DNA from: Nemopilema nomurai
Lineage: Eukaryota > Cnidaria > Scyphozoa > Rhizostomeae > Rhizostomatidae
Length of the DNA stretch: 64,000 bases
NCBI GenBank assembly: GCA_003864495.1
Contig: ML133499.1
Location: 744,001-808,000 of the forward strand
Direction of reading: 5' to 3'
Part shown: positions 11,446 through 21,286 of the stretch, one piece after another
How positions within the stretch are numbered: position 1 is the stretch's first letter
How the letters are laid out: the number at the start of each line of letters is the position of its first letter
Position numbers and translations under genes: made by a program
The notes under the pieces: generated by a model
Database searches by the model: none
The model's input: only the letters and a program-made list of their open reading frames with translations
What the model was told of the DNA's origin: nothing

Positions 11446-13128
11446 CTGCCTTAAAAGTATTGGAATTGAATAAACTAGTAAAAGCAACGATGCTTTGGTC
11501 TAGTGATACGAAAACGTTTGCTGCCGAGCTTCGCTCAAATGTGGTTTCGCACTTGACTCGTGACAAGCTGATTCAAACAGTTTCTACCTACTTACCAGTA
11601 TATAGCGACAAAGTTTTGTTTGACAACTAGAATGTTGCCACCTGGCGAGATAGCATCCATGACCACCAAATACCATTAGGATTAGAGAAATGTGAATTTT
11701 TAGTCAGTTTACTACTTAGATAATGATACTAAGAGAATCTTTCCCATTTGCAGATTGAGAAATCGAAGCTTCGGTTTGAAGTAAGCAACCCAGTGGCGGA
11801 TTGAAGGGGGACAAAAAGGGGCAATCGCCTCTCCCTCAACGAGTTGAAGCCACCTGGCACCCCATTTTGGACATCTGCGCCCCTTTTGAAGAATGCGAAT
11901 CAGATGAAAACGTTTCTGAGACCTATAGGTTGATTTGCTTCAAGGATTACCTCAAATTTATGTTGTTTATTGCGAAAAATGTAATTGTTGCTCTTGTCAC
12001 CAATTTTTGAAAATTTTACAGCGCCCCGACTACCAACTACCCCTCCTTCAAATTTGCTCTGGATCCGCCTCTGAAGCAACCAGCAGGCTATATTCTGTAA
12101 CGTTAATACTTTGGTTCCCAAACACCATTGACAAAGGCTTTGTGAGCGTAGAGGCTGCATGCAGGCTACGGATCGGAGCCGGGGATGAGATCAGGGTCGG
12201 AGTAACAACATGGCGTCCTCTCGTGTGCTTCCTTGATCTAACGCTAGGCCGCAGCGGAACTGAAAATTACAATGCCTAGTCAAGAATATCCAGTCTCATG
12301 GTATTCTGGTAGCGCAATTTTGCTTCCATGTTTTAAGTTTTTATTTGTTGAATCTTGTATCGTGTCTTAATGATCACTACAATTTTTCCCTGCCAGCTGT
12401 ATTTTTCATCACATAATCGTATATTTGATGGCATACAACTAATTGCACAAAAAGTTAATTTTTTGAAGATATGCTTTTGACAATTTGAAATCTTCCAGTT
12501 TCATTGCTTTGAGCTGATATTTTGAAAATATCCTAAAACTGCCCAAAAAATCTTACCTACCAATATTTTCTGATTTTGCGAACTCGACAGGGTTTCCTTC
12601 CACCTTACAATTATAAAAAGACGGCTGCCGAAATGCTTTGATTAAGCGCCCGTGGTGTTTAATGAGTATTTCGATGTCATAGGGGGCTTCTTTTCGATGG
12701 GACGTTGAAAAGAGGGGCGTTTATTGAATTTTTTTCACTCTTCCTAGGCAATATGTAATGATGATCACACTTAGCGTGAAACTCTGAGTAACAACAGAAT
12801 AAGTCTGGTTTAAAAGGTATAATTCTAAAAACATCTTAATATCAAGTTCAAAAGTCATCATCAACATCTTCTTACTCAATTATGCTAAAAAGGGACGTTT
12901 ATTGAAAAAATTTAAAATAGGGGACCTTCATTCGAGGGGGGCGTTTTAAAGATAGAGGCGTTTAATCGAATCACTGTGGTATTGCAATAGTCATAATCAT
13001 TTATACAAAGATAAGTATGAAAGTTGAGGGACGAAGCGACACTTTCTGCCAGCTATTGGCAAACAAAATATTCAAAATTCAAGAAAGCTGATAAGTTATC
13101 ACAGAAGTAAAGACCTGCTCTTACTTAC
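11446..13128. other. Intergenic interval with repeat fragments
   Basis: From 11792 to about 12073 the ends look like a degenerate hAT-type MITE: AGTGGCGGAT at the left and, in inverse, AGAGGCGGAT at the right. From about 12640 to 12970 are several GGGGCGTTTATTG-like motifs, a dispersed repeat also seen near 26150, 42950 and 51650. Short stretches with splice-like borders near 12555-12590 and 11596-11632 may be minor exons of an unknown minus-strand transcript, but I cannot support them. Confidence 0.35.
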
Positions 13129-13252
13129 TTAAGGCGAGTTTCATTTGGCATTTTACGTCTACGTAGCAATCACACCCAACAAAGCACGCTTTTCTTGTCC
13201 AATATCTGACATCACAGACTTCTAGCGTCGAATTTCTGACCGTGCTCAAATT
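13129..13252 (-). CDS. Cys-rich exon of an unrecognised minus-strand gene
   Basis: Bounded by a 3' splice site (TTAGCAG at 13253) and a strong donor (GTAAGTAAG at 13128). One frame is open throughout: 41 codons with Cys spacing EVCDVRYWTRKACFVGCDCY...KC. It resembles the start of the exon candidate at 13705-14073, where KACHCEQEIVC replaces KACFVGCDCYVDVKC, so the two may be tandem copies of one module. No start or stop exon was found. I do not recognise the family; it may be a small secreted Cys-rich protein. Confidence 0.3.
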
Positions 13253-13704
13253 CTGCTAATGAAAACTGCGAAATTCAGGATATTAAACCAAATATTTCAT
13301 GAACTTGATATCGTATCGAAAAAGAAATTGTAACATGTTAGGGTCTTGTTAATTAGTAGTCTTGTTAACAAGTATGTATTGTCTTATGTCAATGTGTCGT
13401 TTCCGTTATTGTGATCACGTTCATTGTTGTAGAGTGACATATTACTGTTGATTGTCATCTTCAATTATATTCAGTGTTATATTCAGTGTGTTTCGTGACC
13501 ATTAGGTCAGTCTTATTTGAAATCGATTAAAAATACGTTGATCTATCGACTACGCTGATGTCTTACTTGCGCCATCTTACTTGCGAATTGCCCAATATTG
13601 CTGAAATATATCTCATACTGTTTTCGCATACTTCCATCTGAAAAGGTTCCGTTTGCCTTACTTGTCACTGTGCGTGTTTCTGCGTTCCTACTTCAAGTTA
13701 CACT

Positions 13705-14073
13705 CTACCCTGGATAGTGAGTCTGGTACCCAGGGTAGTTAAACCCAAACATTTTATCACATTTAAGTTCCTGGTACTCAAAACATTTTTTCTTGCTTGA
13801 TCCCCATCCACGAAGCCAAAGGGGGGCATTGTCTGCCAAACCAACAGATTTTGCCCCTTTTTGCACGCCCAAAGCTGCAGCGACTTCAGCGACTATATGG
13901 AAACCAGGCTTCACATTGCACCAGCATTTAGTGGCGTCAAAGCGAAGAGGTGGCAACGCATTTTTGCAAACGATTTCCTGTTCACAATGGCAAGCTTTTT
14001 ATTGCATGCATTCCATCAATATTTCATTCGATTTTAATAACGCTTTTCGAAATGCGTCGTCTAGGACTTGCAG
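13705..14073 (-). pseudogene. Cys-rich exon candidate interrupted by an in-frame stop
   Basis: A strong 3' splice site (TTATCTTTCCTTTAG) precedes 14073. The phase-0 frame reads 24 codons, meets a TAA at 13999-14001, and then stays open for 97 codons to a TAG at 13705. The second part has paired cysteines (CHCEQEIVC, KCWCNVKPGF, KKCFEYQELKC) and looks more like protein than noise. Either the first part is the true end of a protein and the second an independent ORF, or a once continuous exon acquired a nonsense mutation. Similarity of its start to the exon at 13129-13252 supports a real family. Function unknown. Confidence 0.28.
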
Positions 14074-15164
14074 CTAAAGGAAAGATAATGAGCTCTTCGA
14101 CAACGAGCTAATCGGGGTAAAAAATAATGGACATTCGAGATAAATTCATGAACTATTTTAACAGTTTGTCAGGAAAAGTCCCATGGCAAAGAAATATAAT
14201 TGATTTGGAAAATTGATTTCCAGCATGTGAAATTTCACTTTACCATGTGGATGTGGTATATTTGCGACTTTCTCCCAGCATTTCGATGTAAAATCGCGAT
14301 TAAAACGCCTTTTTAAAATTTTTGTCATGAGGAGTTCGAAATCCAGCGCAAGTTTAACTAGTCTGCCAAGCGGCTTATTGTAATTTGCGAAATTTCGACG
14401 AAATTCCGTATGAATTTTGTATCGTTCGAAACTCCTTTTTAAGATCGTATCGTTCCATTTTGCGAACTTATTTCGTGTAACTTTACATGAAGTTACGCAG
14501 AGGCAGCAATCTAAACAAAAATGGCTCCAGTAAACAAAACGACTCTTTTGGCGCTCTTGTCGCTTTTACCATCCCTGGCAGATCTCTGGAAGTAAAGTAT
14601 TGTCTTGTTAATGCTAAGTGGGATAAAATATCGTCGGAGAAGACAAATGCTTTTAAATCTAGTTGAAAGGCTTTGGGGGCGTCGAAGAAGGGGGAGAAGA
14701 GACGCAAGTCGGCAGTTCTGAATTAGGCCTGGCAGAGTTAAGACTTGGTGGGGAAATTTTTTGAACGAAACCGTTTTGGCAAGTGAATGGCGAGAAAACT
14801 TAAAGATGTCGAAAAAATCATTTCTGATGCCATGCAATGATATTCGATCATTTTTGAGAAGGTGCGATAATTCTGTTTAACTTGTCAGATGAAGGACGGT
14901 ATAGAAAATCTCTAATTCATTTGGTGTTGGCAAATCAACTGTTTCAAAAATTGTAAGAAGTGTTTGTCAGGTAATTTCGAATGAACGTCGACAAAAGAAC
15001 ATCAGGCTGCCATGCCCTTGGCGGGGCGCATCTAAGGGGGGTTGTGGGGTTGCGGGCTCTCGCCCCTCCGGCGTGCCCGTGTCACCAGTTTATTCAAAGT
15101 AGATTCACCAATGTGCGCGAAGGAGCAGAAACGTTCCAGTGTCGTGTGAACACCTCTTAAAAGG
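14074..15164. other. Non-coding interval
   Basis: No supported gene. Minus-strand ORFs at 14483-14837 have no exon context or known domain. Confidence 0.45.
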
Positions 15165-15510
15165 TCCGTTGCTGTTCTGTTGCTGTTCTGTTGCTGTTCC
15201 GTTCCTGTTCCGTTGCTGTTCCGTTCCTGTTCCGTTCCTGTTCCGTTGCTGTTCCGTTGCTGTTCCGTTGCTGTTCCGTTGCTGTTCCGTTGCTGTTCCG
15301 TTGCTGTTCCGTTGCTGTTCCGTTGCTGTTCCGTTGCTGTTCCGTTCCTGTTCCGTTCCTGTTCCGTTCCTGTTCCGTTCCTGTTCCGTTCCTGTTCCGT
15401 TCCTGTTCCGTTCCTGTTCCGTTCCTGTTCCGTTCCTCATCCGTTCCTCATCCGTTCCTCATCCGTTCCTCATCCGTTCCTGATCCGTTCCTGATCCGTT
15501 CCTGATATTG
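15165..15510. repeat. 11-bp minisatellite (TGTTCCGTTGC and variants)
   Basis: About 31 head-to-tail copies of an 11-bp unit. Three variant blocks lie in order: mixed GCT/CCT units, then a run of GCT units, then CCT units, ending in CATCCG and GATCCG forms. Since 11 is not a multiple of 3, all three frames cycle through the same 11-residue period. This creates long repeated ORFs on both strands (CSVPVPFLFR; RNGTGTEQE) that are not genes. Confidence 0.9.
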
Positions 15511-15742
15511 GCTCTTAATCAACCAACTCAATGAAGGGTTTCTTGTAACGAAATTTCGCAAATTACAATAAGCCATTGGGGGGTCATTGTGTGGCGGTCT
15601 AACAACTTCGAGGCATCAAAAGAACAATACATTGCAAACCTTGAAACTTAACACCAACTGAACAAAAAGAACCAACACAGCACCGATCAACTTAGAATCC
15701 ACTTCAAGTTTTGAGAGTTGGTCAGTTTGCGTTGCTCTCAAG

Positions 15743-17428
15743 ATGGACATTATGAAAGTGATAGCGCCTTTGCTGGTAATAATGACCGGTTTTGACGCCG
15801 TTGATGCGAGTTCCCTTGTCAATGTCACCATAACGGGCCTTGGCGTTGTCCAGGGAATAAGAGACAACAGCGTCGAGGTTTTCAGAGGGATTCCGTTTGC
15901 AGAAGCACCAATCGGAGATCTACGCTTCAAGCCACCGATGCCAGCCAGATGGAGTGGTTTCAGAAATGCAACCCAGTTTGCCAGCATGTGTCCTCAGCAA
16001 GATTATTTCTCGGGGAAGTTTATCTTGAACGAGGACTGCCTATACTTGAATATATTTCGGCCTAACAAAAGGACGGGGAAGTTATCAGTTATGGTGTGGA
16101 TTCATGGTGGTTCTTTCAAATATGGTGGCGCAAGTGAATATGACGGACAAACACTTGCGTCTCATCAGGGTGTTATTGTTGTGACAATCCAGTATCGACT
16201 TGGGGTTCTCGGGTTCTTCAACATTCCTAATACGGCAATTAAGGGGAACTTTGGTCTGTTGGATCAAATAACAGCATTGAGGTGGGTTAAAAAGAATATC
16301 GCCGATTTCGATGGGGACCCTACGAAAGTCACCATATTTGGGATAAGTGCTGGAGGTGCAAGTGTCTCACTGCTAACTTTGTCACCAATAATCAAGGACG
16401 AGAAATTGTTTGCCCGCGCCATCGCTCAGAGCGGAGTTGGAAGCAACTCCTGGGCCGTACGAAAAGTTACAGACGACAAAGCAGCCAGGGAGTTTGGCAA
16501 GGTGCTAGGATGTAACGATGCCGGGAAATTGGTTGCCTGTTTGAAGGGCAAGTCAACAAGGGAAATTCTTGTGACTCAAGAAAAAATGGTGAACACGACA
16601 AACTCAAAGCTTGGAGCCCCAATCCTAGATGGGGAGTTTCTTACAGAACTACCTTCAGATCTAGTTGCAAAGAGATCCCTACCAAAGACCAATGTTCCTC
16701 TGATTGTTGGGTTTACCAAAGACGAGGGGACTTATTATGCCGGCAACCCATTGAATTTCACCAGAAAGTCTTACGAGAACAGTCTTAAATGGGCATTGAA
16801 GTTTTACTTCGGTGAATCGAACAAAGTTTTAGAGGCAGCAGCTATCCACGAATATACCCGGTATACTTCTAATCAGGCATCAAAATGGTATGACAGCACT
16901 TCTGATCTTTTTGGTGACGAATTTTTCTTTGTCGATATTTTAAAGCTAGCAGATGCCTGGTCTGAGGCTGGAAACACAGTTTACACTTATTTGTTTTCCC
17001 ATTTGCCGGATAACCTCGTGAAGCCTTACTTAAAGGTAGCCCATGGATTCGAAAGGCCGTATGTGTTTGGCTATGCCACTGTAGGAAAAGGGTGGCGATA
17101 TCAGAAGAACTACACAGCTACTGACCGCTATGTAAGCGTCCAATGCATGGAGATGTGGGCGTCCTTTGCTAAATACGGGACTCCGGGCAAGCGATGGCCT
17201 AAGTACGCTTCAAATTCCAGACAGTACCTTAACATTAAGTATCCTTTGGAGGTACAGAGTCAGCCTTGGTCGAGGAGGATGGCCTTCTGGAACAAAGTCA
17301 TCCCACGTATTTTGAAAAAGACAGATCTTGCAAGATGTGAAGATGGTATCAAAAGCACATCGACATCAGAGGGAGGCCATTTTGTTTTGCTACTTTCTAG
17401 CCTCGTTTTGAGCATGCTTCTTGTGTGA
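15743..17428 (+). CDS. Secreted/GPI-type carboxylesterase (type B), single exon
   Basis: A 561-residue alpha/beta-hydrolase of the carboxylesterase/cholinesterase family, within the usual family length, in one uninterrupted exon. A signal peptide (about 1-22) precedes the family start GVVQGIR...VEVFRGIPFAEAP. Seen in order: Cys83 and Cys99 around the EDCLYLNI motif, oxyanion loop HGGSF (121-125), nucleophile Ser202 in FGISAGG, acid Glu328 in KDEGTYY, and His434 in VAHGFERPYVFG. The triad is therefore complete and the enzyme is predicted to hydrolyse esters outside the cell. The C-terminus is a short hydrophobic run (HFVLLLSSLVLSMLLV) after a Ser/Thr/Gly-rich linker with no basic residues behind it, as in GPI-anchor signals. 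The Cys83-Cys99 loop lacks the Trp that binds choline in cholinesterases, so acetylcholinesterase is unlikely. Several N-glycosylation sequons are present. The start ATG (AAGATGG) is in good context. An origin by retroposition is possible but unproven. Confidence 0.9.
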   Translation: MDIMKVIAPLLVIMTGFDAVDASSLVNVTITGLGVVQGIRDNSVEVFRGIPFAEAPIGDLRFKPPMPARWSGFRNATQFASMCPQQDYFSGKFILNEDCLYLNIFRPNKRTGKLSVMVWIHGGSFKYGGASEYDGQTLASHQGVIVVTIQYRLGVLGFFNIPNTAIKGNFGLLDQITALRWVKKNIADFDGDPTKVTIFGISAGGASVSLLTLSPIIKDEKLFARAIAQSGVGSNSWAVRKVTDDKAAREFGKVLGCNDAGKLVACLKGKSTREILVTQEKMVNTTNSKLGAPILDGEFLTELPSDLVAKRSLPKTNVPLIVGFTKDEGTYYAGNPLNFTRKSYENSLKWALKFYFGESNKVLEAAAIHEYTRYTSNQASKWYDSTSDLFGDEFFFVDILKLADAWSEAGNTVYTYLFSHLPDNLVKPYLKVAHGFERPYVFGYATVGKGWRYQKNYTATDRYVSVQCMEMWASFAKYGTPGKRWPKYASNSRQYLNIKYPLEVQSQPWSRRMAFWNKVIPRILKKTDLARCEDGIKSTSTSEGGHFVLLLSSLVLSMLLV

Positions 17429-18247
17429 AGAGAGGCCATCATTTAAAAAGTTGGTATTGACTTGTTGGCGTCGTTAGCAGAACAAAGCCAGAATAGTATT
17501 TTGATCAAATAAGGGGCTTTAGCTACCTTCTACCATGCACACAACTGTTTTATTTTGACCAAAGCACAAAATGTTTAGAAGCGACAATTTGTATGGAGAA
17601 ATTTCCTTTAAGCTTCCTCACTTTGAATCCGCAAAGTTTAAGACGGTCTTTATTACGTTAGCCTCAATACTTCGTGTTTAGAGAAAAACTTCGACTTTCT
17701 CATGTCAAAGGTCCCACTCATAACATATCAGATTCTTTCGGCACCAGTTCAGTTGTCATGTTAGACTGACCCCCTTTCACATGATGACGCTTGAATCGTT
17801 CCGCGCCCTTTGTCCGTGTCCTCAGGGTCAAACGATCCCGCTTGAAATTGACTTGAATAACAAGAAATTGATCTGTACCTTATTCGGTTAAACGTCTCAA
17901 AGTAACAAACTTTTTTTTAGCTCCTTTGACAAATCGTTGTCTTCTTGTTGGGTTTTGTATATTTCAGTGTTGATGGATGCAATATGATAAATGAAGTAGA
18001 GCCTTCTAATTCTATCAACTAGGATTTCGTTATGAGAGTATAAAGTCTTACGTAGCCTGTACCGAATGTACTAATGTGTTGAAGGGGGAGGGGACTGAGA
18101 GGAATTATTGGACTGTAACATAAATCATTTCCATGAGAGAAGTAGGGAATTCTTTTCTATGCAACCTATGCAGATTTGTAACTTAACTGAACAAGGGTAC
18201 GAAGATAACTCCACTACGCTTTACAAAGCTTCGGATTAAATAGTACT
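17429..18247. other. 3' flank of the carboxylesterase, non-coding
   Basis: No canonical AATAAA close to the stop; the nearest similar string is AAATAAG near 17508. No gene or repeat recognised. Confidence 0.4.
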
Positions 18248-18505
18248 TGTCACGTGATTATAAAAGGTCATGTGATCTGGGGAGCGTCCTACTACACCCA
18301 CAACCTTTGCATGCATAATAGACCCATTTTAATGGCCCACGTCACGAAATTGAAAGTGGGGGTAGGGGGCATCGCTAATGAATTGAACTTGAATTAAATA
18401 GCTCGAATCTGCTACATTTCTCGGCTATATTGGAATTACTATCTACACAAAAAGTGTGTAGTGGGACGCTCCCCAGATCACATGACCTATTATAATAACG
18501 TGACA
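18248..18505. mobile_element. MITE with 50-bp terminal inverted repeats
   Basis: The left arm 18248-18297 (TTGTCACGTGATTATAAAAG...) and the right arm 18456-18505 are inverse complements over 50 bp with only about three mismatches. Both contain GGTCATGTGATCTGGGGAGC. The roughly 160-bp core has no coding capacity. It is a recent non-autonomous DNA element judging by the arm identity; the superfamily is not clear. Confidence 0.75.
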
Positions 18506-20302
18506 ATTGGTATATAATCCTCGGTATATCGTTGTTCATGATTTTTTTGTGAAGTTCTTCATGATCGTCTTTCCATGATTGTTCAGTTGAGTGGTAAATC
18601 TAGAATGATTAACAAAATATAGAAATATGAACAGTGTATTTTCTTAGCTCAACCATCTCAACAGTGTTTTAAAGAACCTCTCACACGTGGGCCCTGCTTT
18701 TCTGTCACTTAATAGGTATAACAGCTTTTCATTGTAGTAATAACCTAGAAGCACGATGCCGGTAGAAATGGATTATCAAAATGGCCGACCCCACTGGTTG
18801 AATAGCAAGGCCCTTTCGCAGCACGAACGAAACTCGATTGTGGACGTGGAAAGAAGCCTCATTTGACCTTAAATCATCAGACATTAAGCAAACGACACAT
18901 CCTACTACTTACATTCATGTCCCAATGGACAATTTTCAAATACACTTAGTCCCAAATCAAGAAAAAAACGTAGACTTGCTTATAAGAGACGATCACAAAA
19001 ATCCCCAAAAATCAACAAAAATGCAATAGCTACAAAAAACCACCCACACCAACCCTACCCAGAGGAAAAGATATAAGGTTTGGGGGCAGGCCGGAATCTC
19101 TGGGGCCGCTAACTGCAAATACTGGATAAAAACACTACTGTCACAAACAACGCAAAATACTTTACAAACCAGAGTGTTTATGCAGAAATGCAAGGACTTT
19201 TAGGTCATTTCCTGGTGTAGCAGGGAAAAGCCTTTGACAATACAGATTTTGGTCGACAATTCCCACAGCTCGGATGACAAAATGTACCAGCTCTGGAAAG
19301 GGAACAGTTGCCTGGGACACAAAAGACTGTGGCACAAGTTGCTACTCAAAGATTCAGAAGGAAGCTTGTACAGGGTAGGAAGGACAAATTTATTTTCAAG
19401 ACAATGAAAAGAAGCTGATTGCTTCTGAGCAAACTAGCAGTTATTATTATTATTATAGTTTGTTATTATTATTGTTTTTTCTGCCAACTACAGGCCCGAA
19501 AGAAAACTCTGGGAAAAGCATTTAACTTCCGAAAGAATTGTGGCAGGAATTTGTTCAGTGTGAGTAAATACATAGTGAGATATAAATGTTGTTTGGGGTA
19601 AAAGCATCCAAAGGGGGGAAACTAAAGATTGAAGCGAATGCGAAAGGGCTTTAACACCTTGCTATAACTGAACCACAGTGCACACCAATCTCAGACATAT
19701 CACGGGAACGTTATTTTTGATTGAAAATACCAATAAATCTAACGTAAATTCTGATAGCAAAAGATCTCATACTGGTGCGTTTGTTTGCTAAATAAAGTGA
19801 TACATAATTTGGCATCGTTTAATGAAATTAACTGCACGACTAGAAAGTCTCTTTCACATGGACTCGAAAGTCCACAACTGATGACCCCTTTCTTACGATA
19901 ATAAACACAAATTATCTTGCATTTTGCAGCGTTGCATACCAATTTTTTAATACGTGTACGTAAAGCAGTGCAGATGTCATAAATTTACAAGCTTAGTCTT
20001 TGACCAAATTAGAAGTTCGAAAATGCAGCCAGATTTGCTCATTCCGGTGAGCTCAATCCTCAATCCAGTTTCAGATTCAGCTAACAAGAGGTTCGTCATC
20101 TGAAAATCGACTTATCATTGCCGAGTCTTCACCTAAAAAAAACCACGCATAGATTTGTATCATCGACAACATCTCGAAAAGTAACATGTTAAATACCTCA
20201 AGAAATAGGAGTTCCACGTTAGCAGAACAACTCATTTCTATGGTTTAGATTTCCAGTCTAGGTAACCAATCGAAGTACCAAATCAAAATATCCAAGTGAA
20301 TC
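18506..20302. other. Intergenic interval, nothing supported
   Basis: Contains overlapping plus/minus ORFs at 18838-19193 without exon context and a short (TTA)n tract near 19440. No gene recognised. Confidence 0.4.
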
Positions 20303-20411
20303 TACGATGATGATGATGGATCTGATGATGAATCTGATGATGAATCTGATGATGAATCTGATGATGAATCTGATGATGAATCTGATGATGAATCTGATGA
20401 TGGATCTGAAG
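20303..20411. repeat. 12-bp minisatellite (GATGATGAATCT)
   Basis: About nine copies of GATGATGAATCT with a few GGATCT variants. Downstream to about 20640 is a degenerate array of GCCAATCTAA / AGTCAATC / GTTGCTAATCT motifs. Confidence 0.8.
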
Positions 20412-20684
20412 TGATTCTACGTCAATCTTCGTCAATTGGCTAACCAATCTAAACAGCCAATCTAATCAGTCAATCTTAGTTGCTAACCTAGGCATCTAAT
20501 TTCAGTTTGCGAGGTAAGTTGCCAATCTAAGCAGTCAACCGAACCAATCGATTCCTGGACCCACTTTTAGTAGCCAATCTAAATAAAAATCTAACCAGTC
20601 AATCCTAGTTGCTAATCTGCGTAGTTAATCCAAGAAGCCAAGATGTGAGACAATCGATCCAAAGTATAGTATAGCTACCTTCAT

Positions 20685-20690
20685 TTATTG
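20685..20690 (-). terminator. Candidate polyadenylation signal of SORL1
   Basis: AATAAA on the minus strand about 340 bp past the SORL1 stop at 21027. Other, non-canonical signals lie closer, so the assignment is tentative. Confidence 0.3.
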
Positions 20691-21026
20691 TTCGTTTTTT
20701 AGCCTCATTTATATGTTTTGTTCTTTTCTGTTGAATTAGCCTCGTTTTCGCGGAAGTAGGATTTTGAGAGCAGATGGCCGACATTGGCGTGTTTTTACTC
20801 TATTTGCCAAGCACGCAAGTATTCTCTTTATACGCGTATGATAACCGCCAATACGCGTATGATAACCGAAATTGTCGAAAGACATTATTAAACAACTCCT
20901 TTCTAGGCTGAAGAATTCACTTTTAGTGTATAGGTTTCATGAGGCATTTTCACTTAAACTGGTCAGCTCCCCAAAACAGGGGGGCGATCAAGTAAAGAGT
21001 CTATTTTCTAAAGAGACGGGGGGGGG

Positions 21027-21286
21027 TTAATAATCCAGATAACTGTGAAGCTGACCTTGGTGAAAAGTAACGGCTACTTCATCGTCATCATCCTCGGCTC
21101 TGTTGTACCCCCGGTTGGCAAAGGCCATGAAGCTTCGCTGCAGATTCCTGTACTTGATCAACATGAAGACGAACGCGACGAACAAAACAAGCACCATCAG
21201 GCTGACTGGAATCGCCCACAAAAGTGTTCGCTTGGTACTGGATGAGGTTGATTTCCTTTTGTGGGGCACCGGTGGGGCTGCTTCTT
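21027..21286 (-). CDS. SORL1: SORL1 last exon: membrane helix and cytoplasmic tail
   Basis: After a Lys/Ser-rich juxtamembrane linker comes one membrane helix ([22 protein letters not shown], about 1639-1660). The 43-residue tail begins [26 protein letters not shown] matches the FANSHY retromer (VPS26) motif of human SORL1 in position and pattern. The following [11 protein letters not shown] matches the vertebrate acidic cluster region. The C-terminus is HSYLDY; the terminal GGA-binding type motif (DxxPMVIA) of the vertebrate tail is missing. Retromer recycling is therefore probably conserved, while GGA-dependent Golgi-endosome sorting through that motif is not. Confidence 0.88.

Noticed and set aside
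15105..15505. Long Cys/Pro/Phe- and Asn/Gly/Thr-rich ORFs on both strands
   Set aside because: They come from an 11-bp tandem repeat that is open in every frame; no start context or splice sites.
15743..17428. Acetylcholinesterase
   Set aside because: The triad is present, but the Cys-Cys loop lacks the choline-binding Trp; called a general carboxylesterase.
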